Source of the DNA: Aphrophora alni
Taxonomy: Eukaryota > Arthropoda > Insecta > Hemiptera > Aphrophoridae
Assembly: GCA_963513935.1 (NCBI GenBank)
Contig: OY740772.1
Coordinates: 13,672,098-13,736,097 of the forward strand
Length of the DNA: 64,000 nt
Direction: 5' to 3'
Shown: positions 1 to 12,812 of the stretch, in pieces
Numbering within the stretch: the first letter of the stretch is position 1
How the letters are laid out: each line of letters starts with the position of its first letter
Notes under the pieces: model-generated
The model's database searches: none
What the model was told of the DNA's origin: nothing
What the model saw: only the letters and a program-made list of their open reading frames with translations
Made by a program: the position numbers and the translations under genes

Positions 1-1616
1 CCTACCTCTTTTTGTACAATTAGATCACCCTTTATTACGCATTACACTTTTGGATTACCAAAATCTATTATTTCTGTTGACAACAAGCTATTTAAAAGGC
101 TCTTGAGGTTAGTTCGGCTATTGACGTTACTACGTATGACAAGTCATCAGTCTATTGAATGTCTCACCCCTCGATGTTTATGTTCTTTCCGTAAATAGGT
201 TTGTTTAGAGAACTGTCAAACTATCTAAGCAGACCAAGTGATATTAACCTTCCGAGACCTAGTTCTCATGATTCTTAAATCATGCAGCGTAGTAATATTT
301 ACTTAACCTGTAAAATGTATGGTAATGTGCATGCGCCCAAAGAGTCATTTCACTATGCATTATCTAAGAAACCTAGATGCATAGCGCGATTGGATACTTT
401 AGAATGTCATGCAATCTTGAATATTGCTTATTTTTAACTTACGGAATGTATAAAGTTACACAAAAAGTGTACGGCGTAATAATCAGTAGCGGCCGATGGT
501 TAAGGGCAATGGGAGGGCTCTGTTTTATTTTATACACGTAAGGGAAGGCATGCTATCATTCACTTAACATTCACAATCACAAAGGGTTAAACATAAACAA
601 ACAACTCGTGTGAGTGGCGAGACACTATTTAGAACAGTTGCGCCAACTTATTTTGCCCATCAAAAACAAGGTTTTTAGTAATGCGGAACATCTAATTTAT
701 GGTGGCTTCACTGACTGATGTCTGCGCGCGCAGCTTCGGACTCTGCCCTAGAAGCCCATTACACGCTGTGTAAATGACTTCACGGCACCCTCAGCTCTGT
801 CTGCTGCTTGCCCCATATGACTAAATGCAATGAAACTGGGACGCTCTGGCCACCGTCCGAACGCCAGAATACATTCGTCAAATATTTTATATTGTAAAAT
901 TTCCGCTACAAATGATGGTGAAATCCATAGCGGCAATTCATAATTCATTTATCTCCACAGAATTAAATACATATAGGTATTTACATTATTAAAATAATAT
1001 TATCATTGGGGGGGGGGCGTCCGAGAGTCCTTATGAGTAAGCCGCCACTGGTAATAATAGATGACCTAGTTGTTCCAACAAAGGTATGTAGAACACGAAT
1101 TGCATAAATTTCGCTAGTAAATTTTTGTAAATCACAACAACAGGAAAACTACATATTTACCCAGGTCTGGTTAGGTTAGTATGTATGCCTACGTTAATAT
1201 GTCTAACTACATTCGTGAAGTTAGTAAATACTAATTGCTTTATTAGGTTTAGCTATATATTATAGCCTATAGTGACCTGCCCACACCTATTTTTCATGAT
1301 TCTTCAATCACACAATGTCATAATATTAAGCTGTCAGATGACATCTAATACGCATTTGTCATGCCATACCAGATTTTCGTCCCATTGTGTAACCTACCCG
1401 GTCGATTTTTTATTTTTAACTCAAGTTCCTTCTTGTATATTTTTTATTTTCTTCTTAACTAATGTATTTTGGTATCTTCAAAAGTGTCTTCTGATATCAA
1501 ATATGATCTAGTTGTTTCAAAAAAAAGTATGTAGTCAACGATTTCTACAAATTCCTTAATTAAATCTCTCTGCCAGGTACAATACACAGTTACTGTTTTA
1601 TTTTAACAATTGGTGC
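1..1616. other. AT-rich non-coding DNA
   Basis: No reading frame here shows a recognisable protein family or a codon pattern that looks coding. The only landmark is a run of ten G at 1,008-1,017. Two weakly similar segments near 1,045-1,115 and 1,500-1,550 (both with a CTAGTTGTT core followed by GTATGTAG) hint at old dispersed repeats. Confidence 0.6.
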
Positions 1617-2200
1617 ATTGAAGGTCACCCTAGTTTTTACTTGCTAAAAATCATGCAAACAAACTATTTATCTTGTTTGTCAATAATCTGATATTTTTTA
1701 ATAAAGCGAAACAATTTTCAAGTCTCGTAATCCATTAATATTGAAGAAACTGACACTTTTGGACACAATTAATTAAGGCTTATTTGGGTTATGACGAATA
1801 TGTTCAATGACAACATGAGTCAAGTTTGTGACTGCATTATGAGTACCTATATATTTACAAAGGTGTGGGAAGGTAATTATATAGGTAGTTACCGTCCCAA
1901 CCTTTGTCCTTTTAATTTACACGCCATGATTTACACTAATGTAACGTACAGTGTATAACATAAACATAGACATGTAATGCATTCATAAACTTGATTCACG
2001 TTGTCATTGTAAGCATTCATCATAACCCAAAAAAGGCTAAATTCCTTGTGTCTAAAATTGTAAGTTTCTTCAATATTAATGGATTTTGAGACTTGAAAAT
2101 GATTTAGCAATGTTAAAAAATATCAGATTAATGAGAAACAAGGGAAATAGTTTAATTTTGCATCATTTTTAGTGACTAAAAAGTAGGGTGATATTCAATG
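1617..2200. repeat. Foldback (long inverted repeat) element
   Basis: The segment from about 1,617 to 1,840 matches the reverse complement of about 1,970 to 2,200 with moderate divergence. Shared landmarks include a segment reading CAATATTAATGGATT in one orientation, TTGGGTTATGA and ATCTGATATTTTTTAA. The short spacer holds a second, nested hairpin (about 1,857-1,907), whose arms carry ACAAAGGT and ACCTTTGT. The structure suggests a non-autonomous foldback or MITE-like element. No coding capacity and no clear target-site duplication were seen. Confidence 0.7.
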
Positions 2201-4600
2201 AATAATTACCCGTAAATTATATAAATGAAAAAAGTCTTTAGGCTATAAGTCACAGAAATCCAAGGGAATTTGTTGCATTTATACATCTAGTAGTTACTTT
2301 TATGCCATGATAAATATATTAGGTAAGTGTACATTTTTTTCCCCCTTCTCTGCTTATTGTATTACATTCACACAGAACATAATGTTAAATTCAATCTGTG
2401 AGATGAAAGGGTTGGCCATTAACACCTCTTATAAAGGAAGAAGAAAAAAAGATAGGACATTATGCACATGCAAATTTATTATGCCCTGAAAGTTATTTTA
2501 GGCTATATCAATTGATTCACTTGTTATAATTTTTTTTGAGAATTGTCATAGGCATACATTTTTCTATTTTTATATATTTTGCAAACCTTATTTTATAGAA
2601 TTTGCATTGCAATATTTATAGATTATTTCTGCACAAAATGTTTTTTATATTACAGTTTGTTAAAGTTATATTACAAATAAATTGAAATGACTTTTCTATT
2701 TTTCTTTGGTTATAATCAAGCCTCGCACTTGGTTATAATTATTTATGCCTGCTATAACTTTTCAAAATGTATGGATTTTGGATCATAAAGCCAAACAATA
2801 GAAAATTATAATTAAATGTGTATTAAATATTTATAGATTATGCATTATTTTTAATATTGTTTGACTTATAAAAAAAAAAAACAATTTTTTACTATTGTAA
2901 ATGAATGTATATTTATTATCAACGGTGGATGGTACTTGCATACACTAGAAAAAGTATGTAAATTTTTCCTATTTTAAATATATTCCAAGGTCAAATTATT
3001 GACTACAATTTGTTTGTACAATTTTTAGTTATTTACTGCTAGGCCACATTATTATTGTATGAAAATGTACAAAGTCATAGATGAATCAAAGTACGTAAAA
3101 CATAATAAATTACTCGAAGTGGTATTAGAAATAGAACAAAATTGATTAAAGAAGAATTTATCAAAGAATTCTTTCCCTTCATTCCCCGTACTGTTCTTTT
3201 GTTTATTGTAAGGCGTATATAACAATATAGATCTAGTAGTCAAAAATAAAACAGAATTTCTGTATACAGTATATATAAAGTTATTTATATATGCATATTC
3301 AGAGGGAAAGGATGACTCCTTAAATTATATTATAGGGGGAAAATCTGATGCTAAATTAGTAAATAGGTTTTAGAAGTTTAAAAATAATATAAATAGGCTA
3401 AGCCTAGCCTATATCTGTAATAAGATAACTCCTAGATTTAAAAAAATTGTATTGTCCTTATTATAATTTAATTATATGAAAAGGGAACATATGTTTGAAT
3501 GCTATTATTCTTTACCCAAAAGAATGGTAGATTACATAATTAAAAATAAACAAATACGCCTAACTCAACTCAACATTAGCGGGTTTTATCAATTTGTAAA
3601 AAAATGTTCTCAATTAGAATTGATATTGACTAATTTTTTCTTTTGATATAATATATAATTAATTTTAAGTTACTTTATAAGCTGGATAATAAATTCTGTA
3701 ACTACTGAATTAATTAATTAAGTGTTAGGACTACATGTTTTGAAATGTTAATGAATGCACAAAATGTCTTAAAATAGATTATAAAATTTGGTTTAATCCA
3801 AGTACGGTAGTAAAATTATTAAAATATACCTTAATGGTTATCTTATTAGGAATTGACTGTGATTTAATATTATTGTAAAACATATTTATCAGTTGTTTTT
3901 GCGAACCTTAACAAGTTTAAAAGTATTAAAGTGTTAATTATCTTTTAAATTATAATATAGACTACAGTGTGTTCAACAAATTGTATTAACATTTTGCTAA
4001 TGTTCATACATTTAATTTAAAAAAATTAATTAACAAAACTGAATTTAAAATGTAATTATGCAACTATATTTCTAACTACAATGATTTATTGTTTTATTCG
4101 TTCATAATGTATTTAAATTAGAAAAAGATAGAATGATAATAGAATAACCACAGTGCTTGGTTTTCATAAAAATAAGAATATGCTGTTAGTCTTAAAACAA
4201 ATAGACCCTATTTGTTCATTATTCAATTATGTTGTTTTTAAAATTAAATTATTTCAAGAATTGTGATTTTATTAAGAATTTCATTGTGACATGTAAAATA
4301 TTAATCTTAAAAGTATGTTTTGAATCTAACTATTGTTTTTCAAATAAAGATTGGAAATTCTTGAATATAATAAATTTAAGAGGGTTTTTGATATTAGAGG
4401 GAAGAATATTTCTTGATGCTTACTTCTGTGTCATACATGCTACTTTTAATTTTACATAAGTACGGTAGGCTACCTGTTAGATTTCCGTAAATACCAAAAA
4501 GTTTATGACAGCTTGTAATCATATTTTCATAAATTAAAAACCAATCAAAACTATAAAATGTTGTATATAATTTTACTCAGCATAACTAACATGTTTATAT

Positions 4601-4614
4601 GGGGGGGGGGGGGG
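4601..4614 (+). repeat. Poly-G tract (14 G)
   Basis: An uninterrupted homopolymer of 14 G in otherwise AT-rich DNA. A similar run of ten G lies at 1,008-1,017. Such tracts are prone to slippage and to assembly length errors. Confidence 0.95.
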
Positions 4615-4850
4615 ATAAACAATAACAAAATTAATCATATATAAGAGAAAAAAAGTTATTTAAATTTATTATTTTCACATAACACAGCTTTCACAAATAT
4701 TATTGATATTCAATTCCATTCTATACAAAAAATTCATGATTTTATTGTGAATAAGAATATATAAATAGTTTGCACAAATTATTTACAAAATTAATGTAAA
4801 CACAAAATATGTTGTTTAAAGGCTAAACTCACATTCATATTGCTAAGAAA

Positions 4851-4900
4851 GAGCATAAAATAAAGGCCCCTAGCCCTCTAATACTAATAGTGTCAGGGTC
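4851..4900 (+). repeat. Copy of a dispersed repeat
   Basis: This block contains TAAAGGCCCCTAGCCCTC followed by a TAATAGTGTCAGGGTC segment. Clearly related blocks occur at 30,158-30,245 and 30,759-30,850 in the same orientation, and at 19,075-19,150 and 61,655-61,745 in reverse. The family is therefore interspersed. It may be the tail of a LINE, since one copy lies next to LINE reverse transcriptase remains. Confidence 0.6.
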
Positions 4901-7900
4901 ATAAAAAACAACATAATAAAAATCAGCTTTATAAAAACAAGGACTGCTTTTTATATACGGTAGGTTTACAGACCTACAAACTAAATTCTAAAATATTGCT
5001 CCATATCATTTGAAAGATTGTATCTTTAGCTGTCAAACATTACTAAAAAAAGTCGAACTGGATCAAAATTGAGACAATAGTAACAGATTGAACAAAAACA
5101 TGGTTGACGTTCTAAAAATAAAGAATGGTATTATAGAATAGGGCATGATGAAATATTAAAAAAACAGTTTAAAGGTTAAGAAATTTTTTGTATTGGATTG
5201 GTGGGAGTTGGTAGAACTCCATCGTCAAAAATTAACATCACACTTATATTTTCCTAGAGTGGTTTATCAATTTATAATTGAAATGACCTTCAGTTGTCAG
5301 ATACTATGACTTATTCAAATTATTAACTTGAACTCAGTTATTGTAATAAACAGAAACATGCTTTCATAACATTCAGCGGACAGTGTCGCTATCTCTCGTA
5401 ATATATGGATTGCAACTATCGTGATATAACAACTATATTAGATATTATCAAAAAGCAAAATTTATTTAGTGACTTTGAATCACAGTATCTTCAGAAATAT
5501 ATCTTGAAGCCAGGTCTGATTGGTCCAAATTCTTTAATAAAATATGGAAAAAATAAAGGTGTAATAAACTTTACTTTGAATCACTTTATCTCCGAAACTA
5601 ACTTATCTCCATGCTGAAATAAAGTCGTTAATTTTTTTTGTTCAAAATGGAGAATAAAAAAGTATACCAAGAATATTGTGATTAAGATTTTTAAACTAAA
5701 ATCGAAAAACAACAAAAATGTTCCTTATATTATTATTTTTTTTTTAAAGGCATTTTTCAAAATTAAACTAGATATTTTTGTCAAAATACACAGAAATGAA
5801 ATAAATTTAATGGTAAATGTTTTTCAGTTTTTTAAACCCCTTTTTCACCATTGAAAGCACCTTAAAAGCACTCGAAAAGGGTCTAGAAGGAATTCGCCCT
5901 GAAATATTTTCAGAGGAAGATTAGATAATCTTTTTTTTTGACAAATAACATAGAATAATAATCCAAAAATTATTTGTATAATATTGAGTAAAGAACCAAT
6001 AAACATTGACACAAAGTGTAATTGTATTCAAAATTATTATTCGTTGCAATTGCAGTAACAATTTATTCAAAATATTTTATGTTTGTTTGTTTCATTGTTT
6101 CAATATCTAGAACTCTAAGCAGTTTTAAAGCTATTATTTTAGTATTTTTAATTATAAATATAACAATTACTCCTCAATGTAATTAGTTAAAAAACAATAA
6201 ATAGGTAATTTATTAAAAGGTTGAAAATGTTTGTAATTCTTTAAGAGAGTAAACAATTTTTTTGTTTTAAAATATGTAACATTAGTTTCTCAGTAATTTA
6301 AATTAAATAAATAAAAGTATAAATGTTTAACATTTGTCCTATTTTCAATAATTTATTTAAAATCTCAATTGGTTGAGTTTAAAAGTTATTCATTAGCTGG
6401 TATAGTTTCTAAATAATCAAATAAAAGAAAATTGAAATAACCAAAGTATTTTTAAAATCCAACTTTTTACGTAGCCTCTAAATCAGTTCAGACACTTGTG
6501 CTCCCACTTCTTACTTAAGTTCTTACTTAAAATCCTTCTTACTTAAGTTCTCCATTCAGCCAGATGAGTACATTTCTTTATTTTAATATACAATAAAGTT
6601 GGGAAGGAAGACAGTATATAAATAATTATTTACTATTAAAATACATAATTTTGTTTTAAAAGCCTATTTTGATGAGAATACAATTTAATAAAAAATAGGA
6701 AACAATCCAGTTGTATTCATTTGTTAATTAGATTCTCAGAAATATAAACTAAAGTTTTTTTTTTTAAGTGTGTGTGAAAGTGTAAATCCTCACTCAATAA
6801 TCTTTATTTATTTCTCAGTACTATACTTATGAAACATGCTGACATTTGATTTTTCCCTTTTTTTCTTCATAATAAGCAGATTCTTATCTCTTGCCTAACA
6901 CAAGATAAAATATTGCATGTCATTTGTTATAAACTAGTTATATATGAACACATGTTTTTATCAGATGTAATTATCTTAACTGTGTGATGGTGTGGATTGA
7001 TAACATAATGTAGGCTTTTATCCAAGAGAGTTTTTGTTTGTTTTTATTACTTTTATATATTACATGAATTCGGAATTTGAATGTTATACATTTCTGTTAA
7101 AGAACATAAATAATTTACACATTTTAATTATTTAGTTTGGATTATTAACTTCAGTAAGTTTGCCTGAAAATGATAACATAGCTTGTAGTTTAAACGACAT
7201 TATAAATCAGTTACTATATAAAAGAAAAATGTAAAGGTTTCTCTAATTGGTCCTTCGAAAAATCTTAATTAAATCTGTACAGAGATAAGAAGAAAACTTT
7301 TGAAGTTTAAAACTATTTAATATAACTAATTTATTTATAAAAGGCTATCCTACTTTCAAGAACGTAATTTTCTGATTTGTGCATTTAGGTATTGAAATAT
7401 TCACAATACCAACTCAAAACTGATTCATGCATTGCAATCTTTCCTCTTTCTTATCGAAATGCAACAAGTGGGAAATTTAAGTTAAAAAATCCAAACTATA
7501 ATTTATAGAAAACACATTTTAAATTGTTAATATTACCTAATGATATATATAAGAGGAAGGGTATATATATATTAAGTAGTTGAAAACCAGTCAATCATAT
7601 TAATTGAAAATGCATTTAAATTATTAAGAAGGATTGTTACAATATGTTTATTATTTTATTTAAAATTTACGTAATAAGGAAGCTATATCATGATTGTAAT
7701 AAATTTGCTATATTGTGTTTTTGATGGATATAAATCTTTTAGAATTTATATGAACACTTATATCATTCCAACCCGTCTGTGGCATATCTCGCATTATCCC
7801 AAGAATGGGCAACCTGTTTGGTCAAAATTTTTTAAAGTGAGTCCCAGATGGAACATTTTTGATTAAATGGTTTAAAATTGGGGGTACAGATGATATCTCA

Positions 7901-8183
7901 AGGCTGACTATTTTTAGTTGATAATTGTTTTATAGAATGGTTAGATCTTTTTGGTCATAATCACTTATGAGAGGGAAGAGACAATAAGGATTTTTCCCAA
8001 ATTTAGGAAAATTTACATTAATGGTGTGTTTTATGAAACTTACAAAATTTCTGCATTTTGAAGCACTGAGTTTTAAATTTTGTAGTGTTTTTTTTTGTGT
8101 ACATAAATGTAAAACAAAAACTATTAATAAATAAACAGTTATTACTTCTAAATTAGACTTACTAAATTAATACATATGCTAAA

Positions 8184-8187
<4 letters not shown>

Positions 8188-8214
<27 letters not shown>
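8188..8214. repeat. (TA)n microsatellite
   Basis: Alternating TA dinucleotides over roughly 27 bases; a simple repeat. Confidence 0.95.
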
Positions 8215-10969
8215 ATGATTGTAAAATAATCTATGAACTGTTTAACTACCATTGTTTTTAATTCTTAAATCTTCCTTGTTTATTATATTGTACTTTGTTA
8301 AAAAAAAAAAAAACAGCATTGTATGTTGTGATGTAATTAAAGAACCGCCTTGATGGTAATTTCTGATTTAAGAAAGCTACCACTTCCAAACTTTAAAAGT
8401 AATGAGATATCCTAGTCATAAATTGTTATTGTTTATTAGTGGATAAAGGTCATTTCACACAATCATAGCATGTAAAACGTTACAAAAGCAAAAATGTTAC
8501 AATGGCTATGTTATGTGTATTTTCCTTAAGCCAGCATAAATTGTTAAATGAACTTTAAACTTTGTAATTATTTATTGTTTTTTATTTAAGCCGTCTAGAT
8601 TAATTTGATTTATTAACAAATAACCCATATAAAGTAATATTTGAATTATATAACAACCATTGAAACATGAAATTCTCAAACATAGGGTTAATAAGTTTTG
8701 GCAGCAAGACAAAAAAATGTTATGTATTTACTTGTTATAATTTACTGGATTTTATTTTATTTTTATTTAGTTTTTAATAATGGGATGTTGTTAAAATTAT
8801 TATGTTATATATTTATGCTAGAACCTACATAATTAATTTGAATATTTTTTCTGCCATTCCTAGCATTATCTTAATTTCTACTGACGTGTGTCGATTAAAC
8901 TTCATATTAAAAAACTGGAAAATGTATGGTTTCGTCCCTATCTTATATAACCCACATAACTTCATCTCTCCTAGATTTTTAGGCTCCACCCTCTTCTGTG
9001 ATTAGTTGACACTGTACTGTTATGCTATTGGTTAATGTTCGCAATTAAGAGATAAAAGTTACGTAGGTTATATAAGACGACTCCTTTGAGGATTCAAAGT
9101 AGTATTTAAATAGTTTTGGAAATGGAGTTCATCCGAACGCATTGACGGATGTTAATATAATCCTGCAAATAATAAAAGGCTGTACTCAAACTATTATAAG
9201 CAATTCATCTATTGGTTTATGTTTTGCTTTGTATAATAACACACATATTTATGATAAAGGTGTTTTCCTCACAATCAACTTATTACTCAAGTCTTACTTG
9301 TGTTTTAATTTAATACTTTCTCTCTAATCTTCAAAACCAAGTACTCTGTCATTGCCAAGAAGTATAAATGCTAATTGTCTCCTTAAGGTATAGAGTTAAA
9401 CATTGGTTATTCCATATCTTTTCTTTGTACTGAGATAGTATCAAGTTCAAGCCTAGTCGGAAACCTTAGGTTACAAAATACATAAATGAACTGAGCCCTT
9501 TGTAATTTTTCTTATCAAAATGTAAAGATAAACTTGTATATTTGGCAGTAATTTGTTTATAAACATCTAAACTATCAGCCAGACCAATTTTAAATTGCCA
9601 ATATTACCTAATGATTTTTATACACAAACATTACCTTAAGCTAATCATCATAATGATTTTGTGATACTCACAAATATATTAGAGTTTTCTTCAAAATTTG
9701 TCATTGCATACATGTAGATAAAAGTAAAATTAAACAGATTTACAAGCGATTTTCTAGGTCTTGTAACATGGAGCCACTTCAATTTTATCGCTTTCTGTGG
9801 TAGTGCATCCTAAGCAACAAAATAAAAACTAATACCCTAATTTATTTATTTCTCAGAAACCAACAAGCTGATACATACAAACCTTACTGTCAGATGCACT
9901 TAGTTTTAATTTATTTAAGAGTCTCATTTGTAAAAACGTTATTAATGTATTTATTTTTAAGGTCTGTACAAATATTTATTGTGTATATTTATGTAAAGAA
10001 GAAATGGTAATGTGTATCATTTTGTGTATTACTGGTATGTAAAATAAACAAATATATTATATTTTTAGTTATTTTTTGTATCCTTGTTTATACATAAATG
10101 TATGTATCAGGGTGTACACTGACATGGATGGAATACCTGGAATTAAAATAATAACCTGCAAATAGCTTTGAATTTCTGAACCTGTCGTTTTTAAGATTTG
10201 ATTTTTAAAACTAATTTTCAGTAATTTTTCTCTTGAAATTTAATTGAATTTATCATAAAATAAATTTATTGTAAGATAATCCTATAAAAATAAATAATTT
10301 ATTTAAGTAAAATAATATATTTTTGATAAATGTTGATTTACAAAATATTGTGATAAAAAACATTGACAATACTAATCTAATTTTGATGAATTGTTTCTAT
10401 ATTTTAGTCATGAAAAAACTCATCCACTCTCTTAGTGAACCGGTTTTAAAAGTAAAACAATTTTAAAAGGAGACAAAAACTGAAAATGAGACCAACTGAA
10501 TTGTACCTTCCAAAAAATGCTCTAGAAATATTCCTTTGTAAGCTAGCTGACCCAGTGTATGAAATATCGTGTGGTTGGTAATACTTGACGCCAGAGACAT
10601 GCACAAGAAGGAAGTTAAACGATACCAAACTACAAAAACTGCAACAGATTTGATTACTGATTAGTAGAAGGATTAAAAATATAGAAGTGAAACTTACACA
10701 ATATCTATGCACACACCCAGTAAGAAACCATGTTAGGTTATGTAATTCTTAATAAGTATATGTACAATTTATTGAATATTTTAGTTTTATATTACAAAGT
10801 TTTCATAGATTCATATTTTATACAAGAGACAATTTATTTATGATAAGTAAAGAATTTAATTAATGTTTTTTTATTATAATTCATCTAAAAACCTATTAAG
10901 TATCAATTGTACCTCCCTATTTATTTATACACCTGATTGAATTAGGAGACACACACAAAAGCAGCTGGT

Positions 10970-11376
10970 CTGGCTGCCAGGTAGATGGCTCATACACTGG
11001 GCTGTTCAGTAAGCACCTGCTGATTTGATCAAACACAAATTTAAATGGCATATTTGAAATCTTCGTTAAATTTAAAAGAAAATGACACCAAACACGACAT
11101 GAATATGATAATATATCCATAGTAATGAGTCCAAACAACATGCCGTATTGTTACAATAACAATTAAGGGACTAAGAGGTTTCTTTTAGAAAAAATAGCAT
11201 TTAAAGTGTCGTCAACAAAGTTAATCCTTATATTTATATACATATATCATCATAATCATGTCGTTTATTGCGTCATTTTCTTTTAAATTTAACATCAAAC
11301 ATGCCATAAAATTTGTGATTTATCAAATCTGCTTACTGGAAGCCCCAGTGTATGAGTCATCTGCCTGGCCGGGCCG
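10970..11376. repeat. Inverted-repeat element
   Basis: The segment 10,970-11,110 is similar to the reverse complement of about 11,250-11,376. Both arms share CTCATACACTGG, CAGTAAGCA, AAATTTAAAAGAAAATGAC and ACGACATGA. The spacer is about 140 bp. A third, shorter related piece with CCCAGTGTATGA lies near 10,550, so this family has more than one local trace. No coding function was seen; it is likely a MITE-like hairpin repeat. Confidence 0.65.
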
Positions 11377-11399
11377 GTCAGACCCAGACGTTCGCGTGC

Positions 11400-12584
11400 G
11401 AGAGGAAAGGTCTCCTATCCATCAAGTGCCACGGCTGGTGGAATGGACTGTACAGGTGGTTAAGTTGGAATAATTATTCATTTTGAAATTAAATTTACGA
11501 ACTAAAAAATCAATCAAAGGTTGTGTGTCTGAGAAAATTTTTATTTACAATCGCCACTCAAAATGATAGGCAATGAGAGAACATTTTATCAAGAAGTTCA
11601 TTATCAGTGACGTAGATTGATTAGGAGATGCACCAAACAAATTAGCTTCCATCTCACTTCACACATTTAGTGAGATGAATAATGTCTGCTCATTCATTGG
11701 GAAAGGTAAAAAAATTTCTGTTGAGAAAACTACAAACAAAATCTATTTATACAGTATTGTTAGAAAAGAAAATTCACATTTCCACACAACTCTTATTGAA
11801 CAAATGCACCCACTCGCTTTTAATTCATGTACAATACTCCCCTCATACTGCCTTAAAAATTTTCTCTGACATGAAATGTAATTTCAACTACAGACTATGA
11901 GAAAGATTGAACAAAAAAATCTCATCCTACTAAAAAATAAGAACTGTGCTGTTTATAGCATTAGGAAAGAGGAGATAAACTATTTCTGCAAAACATGTTA
12001 AAAAACCCCGAGCTTTCACCCTACTGATTATTAGGAACTTACATTAACAAATTACAAATCTTTTAATTTAAAATGTACACTTTTTTTCTTCTTTTTTAAA
12101 TTAAGCAATTACTTAACGTAAATGTGTTATTGATTTAAAATTTTAGTTTCTGACCTCTTTTCTATAAAATATAAGTTTAGCAGAACAAATAAAATTTAAC
12201 CAAAAAATTCCACAAATTAATTCTGGATCTGAGATGGGTCACTTTTAACCCGAGAAAAGGGTTAATCAACCAGTAGCTTCAGATCTGGGTTTAAATAAAA
12301 ACTCACCAATTTAGTTATAAAATGTTAAAAAATGTGTATTTTAGTAGAAAACATACAATAAATGCAACATTAATGAGTTATACATAACAATATATAAAGA
12401 ATATTAATATTTGAGCAACAGAGTATTGGTACCATCACAGAATCCTTAGACTTAAAGTTAGAAATAATAACCCATAGCCATATTATACAATAAAACAGAT
12501 TAAATGTTAATTCAAAACACATTCATAATTTTTTATTGTAATTAGTCATTGGCCAGGATCAAAATGTTAACAACAAAATATTAT
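11400..12584. other. Non-coding DNA 3' of the PRXL2B-like gene
   Basis: AT-rich and without a recognisable gene. The part next to 12,585 is probably the 3' untranslated region of the minus-strand gene; its far limit cannot be set from sequence alone. Confidence 0.5.
12532..12537 (-). terminator. Candidate polyadenylation signal AATAAA
   Basis: On the minus strand AATAAA occurs about 48 bases after the stop codon of the PRXL2B-like gene. The position is plausible for a short 3' UTR, but AATAAA is common by chance in DNA this AT-rich, so the assignment is tentative. Confidence 0.35.
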
Positions 12585-12812
12585 TTAAATATCGCCAGGT
12601 GAACTTTCTCTTGATCCATCCAAATTATCGTCTTTTGGTTTAATTTCTGTAACTAAATCTAACACTTCTAATATTTTTTCATTAGGTAAATGATCAGCGG
12701 CACCATCTTGTCGGAAACTATGAAGAAGTTTCCCCCCTTGTTCTACAATTAAAGCACCACCATTTTGTAAAACATCGCCTTTTAGATTCCATTTAAGATT
12801 GGAAGCCTTGCC
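12585..12812 (-). CDS. PRXL2B: PRXL2B-like gene, coding exon 4 and stop
   Basis: The acceptor reads TTTTTCAG and the join is phase 0. The exon encodes residues 129-203. GDVLQNGGALIVEQGGKLLH is the family's C-terminal strand pair, and NEKILEVLDL matches its last helix. A charged tail ending in DGSRESSPGDI follows, then TAA. Confidence 0.92.
   Translation of the reverse strand, partial: GKASNLKWNLKGDVLQNGGALIVEQGGKLLHSFRQDGAADHLPNEKILEVLDLVTEIKPKDDNLDGSRESSPGDI

Larger units (their letters stand above)
2201..10900. other. AT-rich non-coding DNA with simple repeats
   Basis: About 8.7 kb of AT-rich sequence without a recognisable gene. It contains a run of 14 G at 4,601-4,614, a dispersed repeat copy at 4,851-4,900 and an alternating TA tract near 8,188-8,214. 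The short open frames, for example 5,405-5,617, show no domain and are what AT-rich DNA yields by chance. Around 8,930-9,085 two similar strings containing TTATATAACC and GGTTATATAAG form a weak inverted pair; I attach no function to it. Confidence 0.55.
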
